In this document: positions 34,769 to 43,613 of the stretch, piece after piece
Numbering within the stretch: position 1 is the stretch's first letter
Layout of the letters: each line of letters opens with the position of its first letter
From: Allobosea sp.
GTDB lineage: Bacteria; Pseudomonadota; Alphaproteobacteria; Rhizobiales; Beijerinckiaceae
NCBI RefSeq assembly: GCF_017308075.1
Contig: NZ_JAFKFX010000039.1
Coordinates: 1 to 64,000 of the forward strand
Direction: 5' to 3'
Length of the DNA stretch: 64,000 nt
Program-made: the position numbers and the translations under genes
Notes under the pieces: model-generated
Databases searched by the model: none
What the model was told of the DNA's origin: nothing
What the model saw: only the letters and a program-made list of their open reading frames with translations

Positions 34769-34790
34769 GAACACTGGAAAGGAACAGCCG

Positions 34791-35201
34791 ATGCCGGCCC
34801 AGAAAGGCAAGGACCTGCTGCTCAAGGCATCCGATGCAGGCGGAAGCTTCGTTACCGTCGCCGGGCTGCGCGCCCGCCAGATCGCCTTCAATGCCGAGGC
34901 GGTCGACGTCACCCATGCCGAATCGGCCGGACGCTGGCGCGAATTGCTGGCGGGAGCCGGCATGCGGCGGGCCAGCATCAGTGGCGCCGGCATCTTCAAG
35001 GACGAGGTTTCGGACGCGCTGGTGCGGCAGATTTTCTTCGACGGCAGCATTCGCGACTGGCAGGTGGTGGTGCCAGATTTCGGCGTGATCACCGGGCCGT
35101 TCCAGATCTCGACGCTCGAATATCGCGGCGACCACGCCGCCGAGGTCACCTTCGAGCTCTCGCTGGAATCGGCCGGACAGCTCGTCTTCACGCTCGCCTG
35201 A
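34791..35201 (+). CDS. GTA major tail protein, TP901-1 family (orfg9)
   Basis: A 136-residue tail-tube protein. GKDLLLKASDAGG, FVTVAGLRARQIAFNAEAVD, VTHAESAGRWRELLAGAG, ISGAGIFKDE and EVTFELSLESAGQLVFT are the expected segments of phage major tail proteins of the TP901-1 type as found in GTAs. The length matches RcGTA orfg9. AGGAA precedes the ATG. It assembles as stacked hexamers in the tail. Confidence 0.88.
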   Translation: MPAQKGKDLLLKASDAGGSFVTVAGLRARQIAFNAEAVDVTHAESAGRWRELLAGAGMRRASISGAGIFKDEVSDALVRQIFFDGSIRDWQVVVPDFGVITGPFQISTLEYRGDHAAEVTFELSLESAGQLVFTLA

Positions 35202-35213
35202 GGAGATCCGTCC

Positions 35214-35567
35214 ATGGTCAATCGCTATCGGGGCGAGGTCGCCCTCATGGTCGAGGGTAGGGCGCGGCCGATGCGGCTCACCCTCGGCGCGCTCGCCGAG
35301 CTGGAGCACGCCTTTGCCGTCGAGGATCTGCCCGCTTTGGGCGAACGTTTCGCCACCGGCAGGCTGTCCGCCCGCGATGTCACCCGCATCCTCGCGGCCG
35401 GCCTTCGTGGCGCAGGTGTCGGGCTGGCCGATGACGAGGTGGCGGCGCTCGCCTTCGATGGCGGGTTGAACGGCGCCATCGCGGCGGCGATCGCTTTGCT
35501 CGACGCGACCTTCGCACCGGTGGGCGAGGGCGAGCCTGCGCGCCCTCCGTCGCCGCCGGTGCCATAG
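35214..35567 (+). CDS. GTA gp10 family protein (orfg10), putative tail assembly chaperone
   Basis: A 117-residue protein of the GTA gp10 family: MVNRYRGEVALMVEGRARPM, LTLGALAELEHAFAVEDLPA, then a helix-rich middle (RDVTRILAAGLRGAGVGL) and an Ala-rich end. It is likely the first of two tail assembly chaperones. Its C-terminal coding region overlaps the open -1 frame that becomes the next chaperone. GGAG precedes the ATG. Confidence 0.85.
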   Translation: MVNRYRGEVALMVEGRARPMRLTLGALAELEHAFAVEDLPALGERFATGRLSARDVTRILAAGLRGAGVGLADDEVAALAFDGGLNGAIAAAIALLDATFAPVGEGEPARPPSPPVP

Positions 35568-35776
35568 CCGCACCGGCGGCGCCCGCCCCGTTCCCCTGGC
35601 GCGAGGTCATGGCCTTCGGGCTCGGCCAACTGCGCTGGCCGCCCGAGATTTTCTGGGCGGCGAGCCCGCGCGAGATCTTCGCGGCGAGCGAAGCTCTTCG
35701 CCGCGCTCCTGCAGGCGAGCCGCCGGCGCGCGGCACGCTCGAGGCCCTGATGCGTGACCATCCCGACGGGCCGTGA
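35564..35776 (+). CDS. GTA tail assembly chaperone (rcc01693/TIGR02216-like, orfg10.1)
   Basis: The frame encodes PFPWREVMAFGLGQLRWPPE then IFWAASPREIFAASEALRRA, clearly the small TIGR02216-type chaperone (FPW-x-x-x-M-x-x-GLG-x-L-x-W/L-P-x-x-FW-x-x-x-P-R-E). The problem is the start. The family's FPW segment lies upstream of the only ATG (35609, giving 55 residues). The frame is open back through the end of orfg10 with no nearby ATG, GTG or TTG. I list it from 35564 (70 residues) provisionally. Expression by a -1 shift from orfg10, as in lambda G/GT, or an unusual start codon would explain this. Confidence 0.72.
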   Translation: MAAPAAPAPFPWREVMAFGLGQLRWPPEIFWAASPREIFAASEALRRAPAGEPPARGTLEALMRDHPDGP

Positions 35777-35811
35777 CCTCGGGCTGAGCCGGAACCGAAG
35801 GACCGATCGCC

Positions 35812-36399
35812 ATGTCAGAAGACGACACACCCTCATTCGATCTCTCCGGGCTGCGCGCCATGACCGGGCTGACGCAAGGCCTGACTCGCGCTTCCGAAGC
35901 TTTCGGACGGTCGATCAGCGGTGCCTTCGCCAGAGGCGTCATCGAGGGCCGGCGCTTCGAGGACGTACTGCGCAGCGTTGGCCGGACCCTGAGCGAGAGC
36001 CTGCTGAAATCGGCGCTGAAGCCCTTGCAGACCGAGCTTTCCGGACTGCTGGGCTCAGGGTTGAAGAGCCTGGCCGGGCTGTTCTCGAACGGGCTTGGCG
36101 GCAATGTCGCCCCCTCCGTGTCGGTCTTCGCCGATGGCGGAGTGGTTGCGGCGCCGTCCTATTTCGCCATGGGACGCGGCCTCGGCCTGATGGGCGAGCG
36201 CGGCGCCGAGGCGATCATGCCGCTTTCGCGAGGCCCCGACGGCAAGCTCGGCGTGCGCGCCGGCGGCGGGGATGGCCGCAGGCCGGTCAGCGTCGTCGTC
36301 CAGGTTTCGACCCCCGACGCCGATAGTTTCCGCCGCTCCGAGGCTCAGGTTTCGGCCGCGATCGCGCGGGCGGTGGCGCGCGGCAACCGTGCGCTCTGA
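35812..36399 (+). CDS. GTA tail tape measure protein (orfg11)
   Basis: A 195-residue short tape measure protein. The N-terminal part has a helical repeat-like region (GLTQGLTRASEAFGRSISGAFARGVIEG, LLKSALKPLQTELSGLLGSGLKSL). The C-terminal part carries FADGGVVAAPSYFAMGRGLG and LMGERGAEAIMPLSRGPDGKLGV, the universal GGV-x-x-P-x-x-F ... GE-x-GPEAI-x-PL motif of tape measure C-termini. RcGTA also has a short version, matching its short tail. Confidence 0.87.
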   Translation: MSEDDTPSFDLSGLRAMTGLTQGLTRASEAFGRSISGAFARGVIEGRRFEDVLRSVGRTLSESLLKSALKPLQTELSGLLGSGLKSLAGLFSNGLGGNVAPSVSVFADGGVVAAPSYFAMGRGLGLMGERGAEAIMPLSRGPDGKLGVRAGGGDGRRPVSVVVQVSTPDADSFRRSEAQVSAAIARAVARGNRAL

Positions 36400-36453
36400 C
36401 CGGCCCGTGCGGCATGAGCCGGCAGCCACGCCCCAACAAGCAAGGAATGCGGC

Positions 36454-37095
36454 ATGAGCGGCTTCCATGAGGAACGCTTCCCGATCGAGATCGCGCGCGG
36501 CGCCCGCGGTGGTCCGGAGCGGCTGACGCAGGTCGTCACGCTGGCCTCCGGCCGGGAGGTCCGCAACAGCCGCTGGGCCCATTCGCGCCGGCGCTATGAT
36601 GCCGGCTTCGGCGTGCGCACGCTCGATCAGCTCGCGGCGATCGTAGCCTTCTTCGAGGAGCGTCGCGGTCGGCTCTACGGTTTCCGCTGGCGCGATCGGC
36701 TCGACTGGAAGAGCTGCGTGCCCTCCGGCGAGCCGGCGGCGAGCGATCAGCAGATCGGCATCGGCGACGGGGTGACGCGCGTCTTCCAGCTCGGCAAGCT
36801 CTATGGCGGCCTGCATGCGCCCTATGTCCGGCGGATCACCAAGCCGGTCCTCGGCTCGGTGCAGGTCGCCGTGGACGGCGTCGTCCAGGCCCAGCCCGGA
36901 AACGTCGTCTGCGACCATGCGACGGGGCAGCTGACCTTCGCCGTCGGTCACGCCCCGGCCGCGGACGCACTCGTCAGCGCCGGCTTCGCCTTCGACGTCC
37001 CGGTGCGCTTCGACCTCGACATGATCGAGGTCGACCTTTCCGCCTTCGAGGCCGGCGACATCCCGAAGATTCCGATCGTCGAAATCGTCGACTGA
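36454..37095 (+). CDS. GTA distal tail protein, DUF2460/TIGR02217 (orfg12)
   Basis: A 213-residue protein. FHEERFPIEIARGARGGPER is the family start, then VTLASGREVRNSRWAHSRRRYDAGFGVR, LYGFRWRDRLDWKSC, and a C-terminal GDIPKIPIVEIVD ending, all typical of TIGR02217. In RcGTA this protein forms part of the baseplate or distal tail. It is followed within 10 bp by orfg13. Confidence 0.9.
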   Translation: MSGFHEERFPIEIARGARGGPERLTQVVTLASGREVRNSRWAHSRRRYDAGFGVRTLDQLAAIVAFFEERRGRLYGFRWRDRLDWKSCVPSGEPAASDQQIGIGDGVTRVFQLGKLYGGLHAPYVRRITKPVLGSVQVAVDGVVQAQPGNVVCDHATGQLTFAVGHAPAADALVSAGFAFDVPVRFDLDMIEVDLSAFEAGDIPKIPIVEIVD

Positions 37096-37105
37096 GGCCA
37101 AGCCC

Positions 37106-37996
37106 ATGCGCACTCTATCCTCCGCGCTCGCCGCCCATCTTTCCGGCGAGGCGACGACGCTTTGCCGCTGCTGGAGCCTGACACGGCGCGACGGTGCCGT
37201 GCTCGGCTTCACCGACCACGATCGCGACCTGGCATTCGACGGCATCCTCTACAGGGCCGGATCGGGGCTCGAGGCGGCCGAGGCGACGGCCGAACTCGGC
37301 TTCGCGACCGGTGGTGGCGAGGTGCTTGGCGCCTTCGTTGCCAGCGGGCTCAGCGAGGCCGAACTGTCGCGCGGGCTCTATGACGATGCCCGGGTCTCGC
37401 TTTGGCTGGTGAACTGGGCCGCTATCGGCCAGCGCGCTTTGCTGGAGACCGGCTTCGTCGGCGAGGTGAAGCGAGGCGACAGCCATTTCAGCGCGGAGGT
37501 GCGCGGGCTCGGCAAGGCCTTCGACGAGGAGCGTGGCGGACTCTATATCGCGTCCTGCTCCGCCGATCTCGGCGACGGCCGCTGCGGCGCCGCGATCGGA
37601 CAGGCCCAGGCCAGCGTCGCCACGACGGATGGCAGGCTGACACTGACGGCGTACGGCCTGGCGGGCTCCGCCGACGGGTTTTACGCCGGCGGCAAGCTGA
37701 GCTTTACCAGCGGCGCCAGTCTCGGCTTCGCGACCGAGGTGAAAAGCCATCGCAACGCCGATGGCGTAGTGAGCTTCCAGCTCTGGCAGGCCGCTCCGGC
37801 GCCGATCGCGGCCGGCGATGCTTTCACGGTTTCGGCCGGCTGCGGCAAGAGCTTCGCGACCTGCCGGTCCAAGTTCGGAAACGGCGTCAATTTCCGCGGC
37901 TTCCCGCATCTGCCCGGCAACGACTTCATCATCGGCGGCGTTCGCGCCTCCGATCCTGGCGCGGGGCCGTTCGACGGCGGGAGCCTGTTCCGATGA
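37106..37996 (+). CDS. GTA baseplate hub protein, DUF2163/TIGR02218 (orfg13)
   Basis: A 296-residue protein beginning LAAHLSGEATTLCRCWSLTRRDG with GFTDHDRDLAFDG, the standard start of DUF2163 proteins. C-terminal cysteine motifs are IASCSADLGDGRCGA and CGKSFATCRSKFGNGVNFRG-F-PHLPGNDF, where conserved Cys residues probably hold an iron-sulfur cluster in the GTA hub. Its stop overlaps the NlpC/P60 start (ATGA). Confidence 0.9.
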   Translation: MRTLSSALAAHLSGEATTLCRCWSLTRRDGAVLGFTDHDRDLAFDGILYRAGSGLEAAEATAELGFATGGGEVLGAFVASGLSEAELSRGLYDDARVSLWLVNWAAIGQRALLETGFVGEVKRGDSHFSAEVRGLGKAFDEERGGLYIASCSADLGDGRCGAAIGQAQASVATTDGRLTLTAYGLAGSADGFYAGGKLSFTSGASLGFATEVKSHRNADGVVSFQLWQAAPAPIAAGDAFTVSAGCGKSFATCRSKFGNGVNFRGFPHLPGNDFIIGGVRASDPGAGPFDGGSLFR

Positions 37997-38451
37997 ATGC
38001 GGCGAGGTACGATGGAACCGCGAGGCGCGCCCGGATCGTCGCGACGGCCCGGTCCTGGCTTGGCACGCCCTATCACCATCAGGCCTCCCTGCGCGGTGTC
38101 GGCTGCGACTGCCTCGGCCTGGTGCGCGGCGTCTGGCGTGAGCTCTATGGTGACGAACCCGAGCCGCTGCCGCCTTATGACCCCTATTGGGCACAGCATG
38201 CCGCCGACGAGACCCTGGCGCTCGCGGCGATGCGCCATCTGGCCGCCATCGAGCCGGCTCAGGCCTTTCCCGGCGACATCCTGCTCTTTCGCTGGCGCGA
38301 CCATTGGCCTGCGGCGCATTGCGCCATCCTGACCGAGCCGGGCCGGATCCTGCACGCTCATGACGGGGCTGCGGTCAGCGAGGTCGCCTTCACGGGCTGG
38401 TGGCGCCGCCATTGCAGTCACGCCTTCTCGTTCCCGGAGCTGGATTGCTGA
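37993..38451 (+). CDS. GTA NlpC/P60-family cell-wall peptidase (orfg14)
   Basis: A 152-residue NlpC/P60 peptidase. The catalytic Cys lies in VGCDCLGLVRGVWRELYG (near residue 40) after SWLGTPYHHQA, and the catalytic His in HCAILTEPGRILHAHD (near residue 109). It would cleave peptidoglycan peptides of the recipient during DNA entry. It overlaps both neighbours (ATGA upstream, TGATG downstream). Confidence 0.9.
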   Translation: MNAARYDGTARRARIVATARSWLGTPYHHQASLRGVGCDCLGLVRGVWRELYGDEPEPLPPYDPYWAQHAADETLALAAMRHLAAIEPAQAFPGDILLFRWRDHWPAAHCAILTEPGRILHAHDGAAVSEVAFTGWWRRHCSHAFSFPELDC

Positions 38452-41400
38452 TGGCTACGCTCGTTCTTCAGGTCGCCGGCTCGGTGCTGGGCGGCATGCT
38501 CGGCGGCCCAGCCGGCGCGATGCTCGGCCGGGCGCTCGGCGCCGTCGCCGGGGCCGGGCTCGACCAGTCGCTGCTCGGTGGCGGCGGTGGAACGCGGGTC
38601 ATCGAAGGGCCGCGCCTGACCGAGATCGACGGTCTCGCCTCGACGGAGGGGGCCGCGATCCCGCGCGTCTATGGCCGTGTCCGGATCGGCGGGCAGCTGA
38701 TCTGGGCGACACGGTTCGAGGAGGAGGTGACGACCACGGTCAGCCGCAGCAAGCGCGGCGGCAAGGGCGGGCAGAAGGCGCAAAAGACCTATGAGACGAC
38801 GTATTCTTACTACGCCAACCTCGCCATCGGACTATGCGAGGGGCCGATCGCCTTCGTGCGCCGGATCTGGGCCGATGGCCGCGAGATCGATTTCAATGCC
38901 GTGACGCTGCGCGTCCATCGCGGCTTTCCCGATCAGCAGCCCGACCCGCTGATCTCTGCCAAGGAAGCGGGCGCTGCTCCGGGCTATCGCGGCATGGCCT
39001 ATGTCGTGTTCGAGCATTTTCCGCTCGCCGACTACGGCAATCGCGTGCCGCAATTCTCCTTCGAGGTGGTGTGCGCGGTGCCGGGGCTCGGCGGCATGAT
39101 CCGTGCCGTGACGCTGATCCCGGGTGCTAGCGAGTTCATCTATCAGCCGACGCTGGTGAACCAGGAGCCCGAGCCGGGCGTCAGCCTCGCCGAGAATCGC
39201 CATCAATGGCACAGCGCGACCGATGTCGATGGCGCGATCGGCCATCTCCTGGCGCTCTGCCCCCAATTGCGGCGGGTCTCCTTGGTGGTGAGCTGGTTCG
39301 GCGACGATCTGCGCGCCGGCTCCTGCACCATCACGCCGCGCGTCGAGATCACGGAGAAGACGACGTCCGGCGCGCAGTGGTCGGTGGCCGGGCTCGGACG
39401 TGCCGAGGCGCGCCTGGTCAGCCGGTCGGGTGGCAAGCCGGCCTATGGCGGCACGCCCTCGGACGACAGCGTCATCGCGCTGATCCGCAGGCTGCGGGAC
39501 GTCTATGGGCTGGAGGTCGTGCTCTATCCCTTCGTGATGATGGACATCCCGGCCGACAATGCCCTGCCGGATCCCCATTCCGGCGCTGGCGCGCAGCCAC
39601 CCTATCCCTGGCGTGGCCGGCTGAGCTGCTCGCCCGCGCCCGATCGGCCGGGCACGGCCGATGGTGGTGCGGTGGCCGCCGCGCAGATCGCGAGCTTCCT
39701 CGGCTCGGCGCGGGCGAGCGATTTCTCGCTCGATGGCGACAGGGTCGTCTGCGCGGTGCCGGAGGATTGGGGATTTCGTCGCGCGGTGCTGCATGCCGCG
39801 ATGCTGGCCAGGGCGGCCGGCGGGGTCGCCGGCTTCATTCTCGGCTCGGAGCTGGTCGGCCTGACACGGGTGCGCCGCGCGCCGGGCATTTATCCGATGG
39901 TCGAGGGGCTGGTCGCTCTGGCGGCCGAGGTGCGGGCCTTGCTGCCGGCCCCGACCCAGCTGGTCTATGCCGCCGACTGGACCGAGTACGGTGCCCATGT
40001 CCGAGACGGCGGGCTCGAAGTGCGTTTTCCGCTCGATCCGCTCTGGGCCTCGTCTGACATCGACGCGATCGGCATCGACTATTACGCGCCGCTGACCGAT
40101 TGGCGCGATACGCCCGATCATGCCGACATCGCCCTGGCGCGCGGGCCGGCCGATGTCGACCATCTTCGCGCGCGGCTGGTCTCGGGCGAGGGCTATGACT
40201 GGTATTATCTGTCCCTCGCTGATCGGCAGGCGCAGACGCGCCTGCCGATCAGCGACGGGGCCTATGGCAAGCCCTGGATCTTCCGGCCCAAGGACCTGCC
40301 GGGCTGGTGGTCCAACCTCCATGTCGAACGCTGGCTCGGCTTCGAGCTCGGCTCCGCCACGCCCTGGCAACCTGGCTCGAAGCCGATCTGGCTGACCGAG
40401 ATCGGGCTGCCTGCGGTCGACAAGGGCGGGAATTCGCCGAATGTGTTCCCCGATCCTAAGTCGGTCGATGGCGGCTATCCGCATTTCTCGACCCGCGCTC
40501 GCGACGATCTCGTGCAGGCGCGCGGCCTCGAGGCGCTCCTCTCCGGTTTCGATCCGGCGCTGCCAGGCTTCGATCCGGCGATCAATCCGATTTTCGGGCC
40601 GGGCGGGCGGCGCATGGTCGATCCAGCCAATGTCTATGTCTGGACCTGGGATGCGCGGCCTTTCCCCGCCTTTCCCGAGCTGGAAACGGTCTGGGCGGAT
40701 GGTCCCAACTACGACACCGGCCACTGGATCAACGGCCGGATCGAAGGGGCGACGCTGGATCGGCTGGTAAGAGCGATCCTCGCCGAATACGGGCTGCCGG
40801 TCCCCGACGAGATCGCGATCGACGGCTTCCTCGACGGCTATGTCCTCGACCGGCCGCTTTCGGCGCGGCAGGCTCTCGAACCGCTCGCCCAAGCTTTCGG
40901 CTTCGACGTCACCATGTCTTCCGGCCGGCTGTGCTTTCGGGGCCGCGGCGCTGCGGTCCCGCGCCGGCTTTCCTCCGACGATCTGGTGCTGGATCGCGAT
41001 GGGCAGCCTTTCGAGCTTCGCCGGGCGGAGGAAAGCGAACTGCCGCGCGAGCTGCGCCTCGCTCATATCGATGGCGACAGCGACTATCGCCGCGTTGCCG
41101 CGCGTTCGCGCCGGCTTGCCGGTGCCGCCCGGCGCGAAAGCGCGATTGAAACCGCCATCGTGACCCGGCGCAGCGAGGGCCAGAGCCTGGCCGAGCAACG
41201 TCTCCAGGAAACATGGGCCGGTCGCGAGACGCTGGAGCTCGAACTCTCTCCCCGCTGCATCGATCTGGAGCCTGGCGATGTCGTCTCGCTGGAGGTCGCC
41301 GGGCATGCCCGCCTGTTCAGGCTCGTGCGGATCAGCGACGGCAGCACGCGCAAGGCGAGCGCCCGGGCGGTCGAACCGGCGATCTACCGGGCCGCCGCGC

Positions 41401-42383
41401 CGGGCGCAGTGGCCGCGCGCCCGGTGAAGCTCGCGCCGCGGGTAGCGGGCCGCCCGGATGTGCTGGTGCTAGATCTGCCGATCGCCCGCGAAAATCCGCC
41501 GGCACTGCAATACCTCGCGGCTTTCGCCGATCCCTGGCCGGGTGCGCTGGCGATCTGGCGTGCGGCGGAAGGCATGCCTTTCGGCTTGCACGGCCTCGTG
41601 GCGGCACCATCGCTCATGGGCGAGACGCTGACCGTGCTGGCGCCCGGGCCGGTCTGGCGGACGGATCGGCAAGCCAGTGTCGATATCCGCCTGCGAGGCG
41701 GTGCGCTGGCCTCGGTCACGCAGGAGGCGGCCCTTGCCGGCGCCAACGCGTTCGCCCTGCTCGACGGGGACGGTGTGGTCGAGCTCCTGACCGCCGCGCG
41801 CGTCGAGCTGATCGGTCCGCGGCGTTTTCGGCTTTCGCATCTGGTCCGCGGCCTCGGCGGCTCCGAGCCGGCCACCGGGCGGGTTCTGGCGGCCGGTTCA
41901 CGCCTGGTCGTTCTCGATGGCGCCCTCGAGCCGCTGAGCTCCTCCCATGACGATATCGGTCGTGCCTGGCGCTACCGGGTCGGCCCTGCCAACGCCGATC
42001 TGGGCGGGACGGCGATGCGCGAGTTCGTCGCGACCGTCGGCAGCCTGGCATTGCGTCCTTTGGCGCCGGTACATCCGCGGGCCCGCCGCCTGACGGAGGG
42101 CGTGATGCTGAGCTGGATCAGGCGCACGCGCATCGACGGCGATTCCTGGGAAGCCTTCGAGGCGCCCCTCGGCGAGGAAAGCGAAGCCTATCGGCTGACC
42201 ATCCATCGGGCGGGCGCGGTCATACGCATCATCGATACCGACCGTCCGAGCCTGCTCTACACTTCCGCCAGTGAGATCGCGGATTTCGGGGCGGTGCAGC
42301 CGCAGCTGGACATCGCGGTCGCGCAGCTCAGCACCGCGGCTGGCGCCGGGCAGGCCTGGCGCGGCCTCGTCACGATTCGCTGA
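38451..42383 (+). CDS. GTA host-specificity / megatron protein with TIM-barrel domain (orfg15)
   Basis: A 1310-residue protein, the largest of the cluster. It starts with a glycine-rich membrane-like segment (VLQVAGSVLGGMLGGPAGAML). A glycosidase-like TIM barrel covers residues about 380-790 (YPFVMMDIPADN, YAADWTEYGAHVRDGG, DIDAIGIDYYAPLTDW, KPIWLTEIGLPAVDKG, YVWTWDARPFPAFPE). A phage tail central-fibre/hub region of the TIGR02216-cluster type follows (about 800-1000). The C-terminus carries beta-rich domains that should reach the recipient surface. The ATG at 38451 overlaps the previous stop. The full length suggests selection held until recently. Confidence 0.9.
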   Translation: MATLVLQVAGSVLGGMLGGPAGAMLGRALGAVAGAGLDQSLLGGGGGTRVIEGPRLTEIDGLASTEGAAIPRVYGRVRIGGQLIWATRFEEEVTTTVSRSKRGGKGGQKAQKTYETTYSYYANLAIGLCEGPIAFVRRIWADGREIDFNAVTLRVHRGFPDQQPDPLISAKEAGAAPGYRGMAYVVFEHFPLADYGNRVPQFSFEVVCAVPGLGGMIRAVTLIPGASEFIYQPTLVNQEPEPGVSLAENRHQWHSATDVDGAIGHLLALCPQLRRVSLVVSWFGDDLRAGSCTITPRVEITEKTTSGAQWSVAGLGRAEARLVSRSGGKPAYGGTPSDDSVIALIRRLRDVYGLEVVLYPFVMMDIPADNALPDPHSGAGAQPPYPWRGRLSCSPAPDRPGTADGGAVAAAQIASFLGSARASDFSLDGDRVVCAVPEDWGFRRAVLHAAMLARAAGGVAGFILGSELVGLTRVRRAPGIYPMVEGLVALAAEVRALLPAPTQLVYAADWTEYGAHVRDGGLEVRFPLDPLWASSDIDAIGIDYYAPLTDWRDTPDHADIALARGPADVDHLRARLVSGEGYDWYYLSLADRQAQTRLPISDGAYGKPWIFRPKDLPGWWSNLHVERWLGFELGSATPWQPGSKPIWLTEIGLPAVDKGGNSPNVFPDPKSVDGGYPHFSTRARDDLVQARGLEALLSGFDPALPGFDPAINPIFGPGGRRMVDPANVYVWTWDARPFPAFPELETVWADGPNYDTGHWINGRIEGATLDRLVRAILAEYGLPVPDEIAIDGFLDGYVLDRPLSARQALEPLAQAFGFDVTMSSGRLCFRGRGAAVPRRLSSDDLVLDRDGQPFELRRAEESELPRELRLAHIDGDSDYRRVAARSRRLAGAARRESAIETAIVTRRSEGQSLAEQRLQETWAGRETLELELSPRCIDLEPGDVVSLEVAGHARLFRLVRISDGSTRKASARAVEPAIYRAAAPGAVAARPVKLAPRVAGRPDVLVLDLPIARENPPALQYLAAFADPWPGALAIWRAAEGMPFGLHGLVAAPSLMGETLTVLAPGPVWRTDRQASVDIRLRGGALASVTQEAALAGANAFALLDGDGVVELLTAARVELIGPRRFRLSHLVRGLGGSEPATGRVLAAGSRLVVLDGALEPLSSSHDDIGRAWRYRVGPANADLGGTAMREFVATVGSLALRPLAPVHPRARRLTEGVMLSWIRRTRIDGDSWEAFEAPLGEESEAYRLTIHRAGAVIRIIDTDRPSLLYTSASEIADFGAVQPQLDIAVAQLSTAAGAGQAWRGLVTIR

Positions 42384-42569
42384 GCTGACGTGTTTTCGAA
42401 CGAAGCGGGTATCGGTTTGCGTGAAGACAATGCGATAAACCGGCCTATCGGGGAATCGCCGCGTTTCAGGAGAGGGCCGGAAATGCTTGGGGCTTGCCCG
42501 GCCTTCAGCGCTTCGGAAACCTGCCGGGCAGGGGTGTTCATGGCGCATTCACGCGGGCAGGATTAGCGC

Positions 42570-42896
42570 ATGCTGATGATGCCGCTCGCTCCGACCACCG
42601 CCATCTTCGCCACGCTGACGCTCGCGGCTTCGCCGGTAATCACGGCCGACACCGCGCCGCCAATCTCCTGCCTGTCGGCCAGCGAGACACGCGATGCGGT
42701 TTCGGAAGGCAAGGTCATGCAGCCGGCTGCGGCCTCCCGGCACGCGCGCGATGCGGCGCCCGGAGAGGTCGTCCGGATCCGCCTCTGCCGGCTCGGCGAC
42801 GACTATGTCTATGTCGTCACGACCTTGAAGCGCGATGGGCGGGTCGCTCGCGTGACCCTCGACGGGCATTCGGGCAAGGTGGCGGATATCCGCTAG
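42570..42896 (+). CDS. exported FeuN-like small protein
   Basis: A 108-residue protein with a signal peptide (TTAIFATLTLAASPVITA). The short mature domain contains CLSASETRDAVSEGKVMQPAAASRHA, then VVRIRLCRLGDDYVYVVTTLKRDGRVARVTLDGHSGKV, a PepSY-like beta pattern with two Cys. It sits 43 bp upstream of a FeuP-like response regulator. In Sinorhizobium a small periplasmic protein, FeuN, encoded before feuPQ restrains the FeuQ kinase, so a kinase-inhibitor role is a reasonable inference. Confidence 0.68.
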   Translation: MLMMPLAPTTAIFATLTLAASPVITADTAPPISCLSASETRDAVSEGKVMQPAAASRHARDAAPGEVVRIRLCRLGDDYVYVVTTLKRDGRVARVTLDGHSGKVADIR

Positions 42897-42939
42897 TTCG
42901 GCTATTTCCCCCTGACATTTGCAATGGAGTGATCCCGCC

Positions 42940-43605
42940 GTGCGACTGCTCGTCGTCGAGGACGACAAGGACCTCAACCGCCAGATCGTCAACGCGCTCG
43001 AGAATGCCGGCTATGCCGTCGACAAGGCTTTCGACGGCGAGGAGGGGCTCTATCTCGGCGAGACCGAGCCCTATGACGCCGTCATCCTCGATCTCGGCCT
43101 GCCGAAGATCGACGGCGTCTCGGTGCTCCAGGGCTGGCGCCGGGCGGAAAAGACGATGCCCGTCCTGATTTTGACCGCGCGCGACCGCTGGAGCGACAAG
43201 GTCGCCGGCTTCGACGCCGGCGCCGACGACTATGTCGTCAAGCCTTTCCATATCGAGGAACTGCTTGCCCGGGTGCGCGCGCTGCTACGCCGGGCTGCCG
43301 GGCACGCTACCTCCGAACTGACCTGCGGTCCCGTCCGCCTCGATACGCGCGCCAGCCGCGTCGTCGTCGACGGCAATCCGGTCAAGCTGACCTCGCATGA
43401 ATACCGGCTTCTGGCCTATCTGATGCACCATCAGGGGCGCGTCGTCTCGCGCACCGAACTGGTCGAGCATCTCTACGACCAGGATTTCGACCGCGACTCC
43501 AACACGATCGAGGTTTTCGTCGGCCGTCTGCGCAAGAAGCTCGGGGTCGAGATCATCGAAACCGTCCGCGGCCTGGGCTACATCGCCGCGGCCGCCAAGG
43601 CCTGA
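42940..43605 (+). CDS. feuP: OmpR-family response regulator, FeuP-like
   Basis: A 221-residue regulator. The receiver domain starts RLLVVEDDKDLNRQIVNALE (acidic pocket EDD). The phospho-acceptor Asp is in AVILDLGLPKIDG (residue about 51), T in LTARD, and K in YVVKPFH. The C-terminal winged helix (about 125-220) has LTSHEYRLLAYLMHHQGRVVSR and NTIEVFVGRLRKKLG. The start is GTG 42940. RDRWSDKVAG and position before the cyc operon match FeuP of rhizobia, which controls ndvA and osmoadaptation. The symbol is assigned by family and context. Confidence 0.8.
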   Translation: MRLLVVEDDKDLNRQIVNALENAGYAVDKAFDGEEGLYLGETEPYDAVILDLGLPKIDGVSVLQGWRRAEKTMPVLILTARDRWSDKVAGFDAGADDYVVKPFHIEELLARVRALLRRAAGHATSELTCGPVRLDTRASRVVVDGNPVKLTSHEYRLLAYLMHHQGRVVSRTELVEHLYDQDFDRDSNTIEVFVGRLRKKLGVEIIETVRGLGYIAAAAKA

Positions 43606-43613
43606 CGCGCATC

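Larger units (their letters stand above)
7508..42383 (+). other. gene transfer agent structural cluster (orfg5-orfg15), interrupted by an element
   Basis: Gene order after removing the inserted element is capsid, (two reverse-strand trypsin-like genes), gp6-like connector, head-tail adaptor, DUF3168, major tail protein, GTA gp10, tail chaperone, tape measure, TIGR02217, TIGR02218, NlpC/P60 peptidase and host-specificity protein. This is the orfg5-orfg15 order of RcGTA. Genes for the large terminase, portal and prohead protease (orfg2-4) are not in the window, where LOG and M20 genes lie upstream instead. The cluster is therefore either degenerate or split between loci. Confidence 0.85.

Noticed and set aside
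33770-35221. 483-codon minus-strand open frame across GTA genes
   Set aside because: Covers four well-identified overlapping plus-strand GTA genes; composition is typical of a shadow frame.
38832-41306. 824-codon minus-strand open frame
   Set aside because: Antisense of the GTA orfg15 gene; low-complexity Arg/Ala/Gly composition and no ribosome site.
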